Below, in pieces: positions 62,831-64,000 of a stretch of 64,000 nt of DNA (position 1 is its first letter; every line of letters begins with the position of its first letter). The stretch comes from Carya illinoinensis (Eukaryota; Streptophyta; Magnoliopsida; Fagales; Juglandaceae): assembly GCF_018687715.1 (NCBI RefSeq), contig NC_056756.1:33579980-33643979 (forward strand). The letters are read 5' to 3'. A program made the translations under genes and the position numbers. Under the pieces are notes generated by a model. That model was not told the origin of the DNA and made no database searches. It saw nothing but the letters and a program-made list of their open reading frames with translations.

Positions 62831-64000
62831 GGTCGGTCTGCTATTCGTAAAATAACAGCCTCCCACTTACAAGCTGCCACGTTAGAAATCACACTAAATT
62901 AAACCTACACTCGTGCACATAGAATAGACAATATATCTACTCTAAACCGCATTCCACTCTCTCTCCCTCTCTCTCATCTTCTTCTCCCCCCTTCCGAATG
63001 CCTCCTACGTGCACCGTTCTCCCTCGCGAATAATCCTCTCTAATTTTCTTATTTCTCCTTTATATACTCCATGGCACAAGACCCATTTCTCCTCCATTAA
63101 AATCCTCCACCCATAATTGTTGTGATGCATATGAACGGCCGAAAAGGCAACAACACCCATTTCTCCGCTAGTACTGATGGTGCTATTGCTTAGCAGTGAA
63201 ATTTCCTGCAACCTTTAACTTAGTGAACGATTCTCTAATTCACTCGTCTCATTGACTCGGTGTAATTAAGTAAACTCGTTCTCTATATTTTCTACATGTA
63301 CATCTAAGGTTTTATTGTTTCCAAGTGATCATTTTATTTTATTGTGTTCATTATTACCATTATTAATATTTTGAATTTGATGTATACTTTTCCCAATTTC
63401 ATGGTCTGGAATTTTGACTAGTAAATGTTGCGCGATCAATTTCTTGTTTCTTTTGCACCAGTTTGAGTAAAATTTCTTCTTTCTCGATGTTTGAATTGTT
63501 TTAATATACTTGGTGTTGATGATCAGGAGTTTATTTTATTGTTTTGGGGGCGTACATGCAAAAAGAAATGGATTTAGTGTCGGATTGCCAGGTACATACA
63601 TCGATTGGATGTCGTAGTCCAGTTGTTAATTGTCTTCTTGAGGGAGAATTAGAATGGATTCTACAGTAAAGAAAGGTGAAAGAAAATAGAATCGTGCATA
63701 CACATGCATGTATAGTTACAGTGAAGAGGCTGCCATTCTCTTACAGCTGCAATGATGCCTTCTAGTGGATATTGTCACGATAAATCTTCAACTGATTTGT
63801 TTCAAGCGGAAAGCAGAGTAAGAAGATGAAGATGTGGAAATCGGAAGAGATGAAGGGGCGTTAGACAGAGTGGGTCACTGGAGATGAAGGGGAGATAAAT
63901 GAAGTGGGTGGAGACGGAGTGCGAAGGCTGCGAGAGTGGGTCGTGCGATTCCTGGAGAGGTGGGTTTCATCTTTCATGGAGAGGGGGGTGGGAAACGAGA
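62831..64000. other. Right edge, no gene established
   Basis: There is a CT-rich tract at about 62954-62998 and a TATA-like TTTATATACTCC at 63059, so a promoter of a gene beyond the edge is possible. 63800-64000 is purine-rich with repeated GATGAAGGGG and GTGGGT words. The short ORFs show no known domain. Confidence 0.35.

Noticed and set aside
63001..63211. ORF on the - strand near the right edge as the first exon of a gene
   Set aside because: No domain, no convincing splice sites, and the surrounding CT-rich and purine-rich tracts account for its composition.

Overview
This is nuclear DNA of a flowering plant, probably a woody eudicot. The genes have GT-AG introns, the intergenic DNA is AT-rich and full of small transposon families, and there are Copia and Gypsy LTR elements, LINE and hAT relics and long dinucleotide microsatellites. 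The style of the MITE families makes me think of Fagales (walnut, hickory, oak, chestnut), but that is an impression and not a demonstration.

I can support three intact protein-coding genes. (1) A class I KNOX homeobox gene of the KNAT2/KNAT6 group lies on the + strand at 19218-28546. It has five exons, 323 residues and a 7.2 kb third intron. (2) A cysteine-rich receptor-like kinase resembling CRK2 lies on the - strand at 47861-44828, with seven exons and 652 residues. (3) A second one resembling CRK3 lies on the - strand at 61135-57386, with seven exons and 646 residues. The kinases form a tandem pair with matching intron phases and near-identical exon lengths, as expected of an old duplication. 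Their order recalls the adjacent CRK2/CRK3 loci of Arabidopsis.

Layout. 1-5.4 kb: an LTR running off the left edge, a LINE relic with a poly(A) tail, a MITE, and a decayed Gypsy LTR plus gag. 5.4-18.8 kb: AT-rich intergenic DNA with several MITEs, including an inverted pair of one family upstream of the KNOX gene. 18.8-28.5 kb: the KNOX gene. 28.5-31.6 kb: intergenic. 31.6-43.2 kb: a full-length but dead Copia element (TSD AAAAG) whose 3' LTR was later hit by a 3.1 kb solo LTR (TSD ATTAA). 44.8-49.6 kb: CRK2-like gene and its leader. 49.6-57.4 kb: transposon debris, with a Copia pol fragment on the - strand against a hAT transposase relic on the + strand. 57.4-61.5 kb: CRK3-like gene and promoter. 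61.5-64 kb: intergenic DNA with degenerate repeats and a GA-rich right edge.

The KNOX protein is a nuclear meristem and organ-boundary transcription factor. The two CRKs are plasma-membrane receptor kinases. Nothing in the sequence links the two functions. I did not find a clearly new biological system. The most interesting signals are the inverted MITE pair upstream of the KNOX gene, its long intron with CT/GA tracts and a GC-richer block, two in-frame alternative donors in KNOX exon 3, the dated nesting of LTR elements, and the strongly conserved geometry of the CRK pair.
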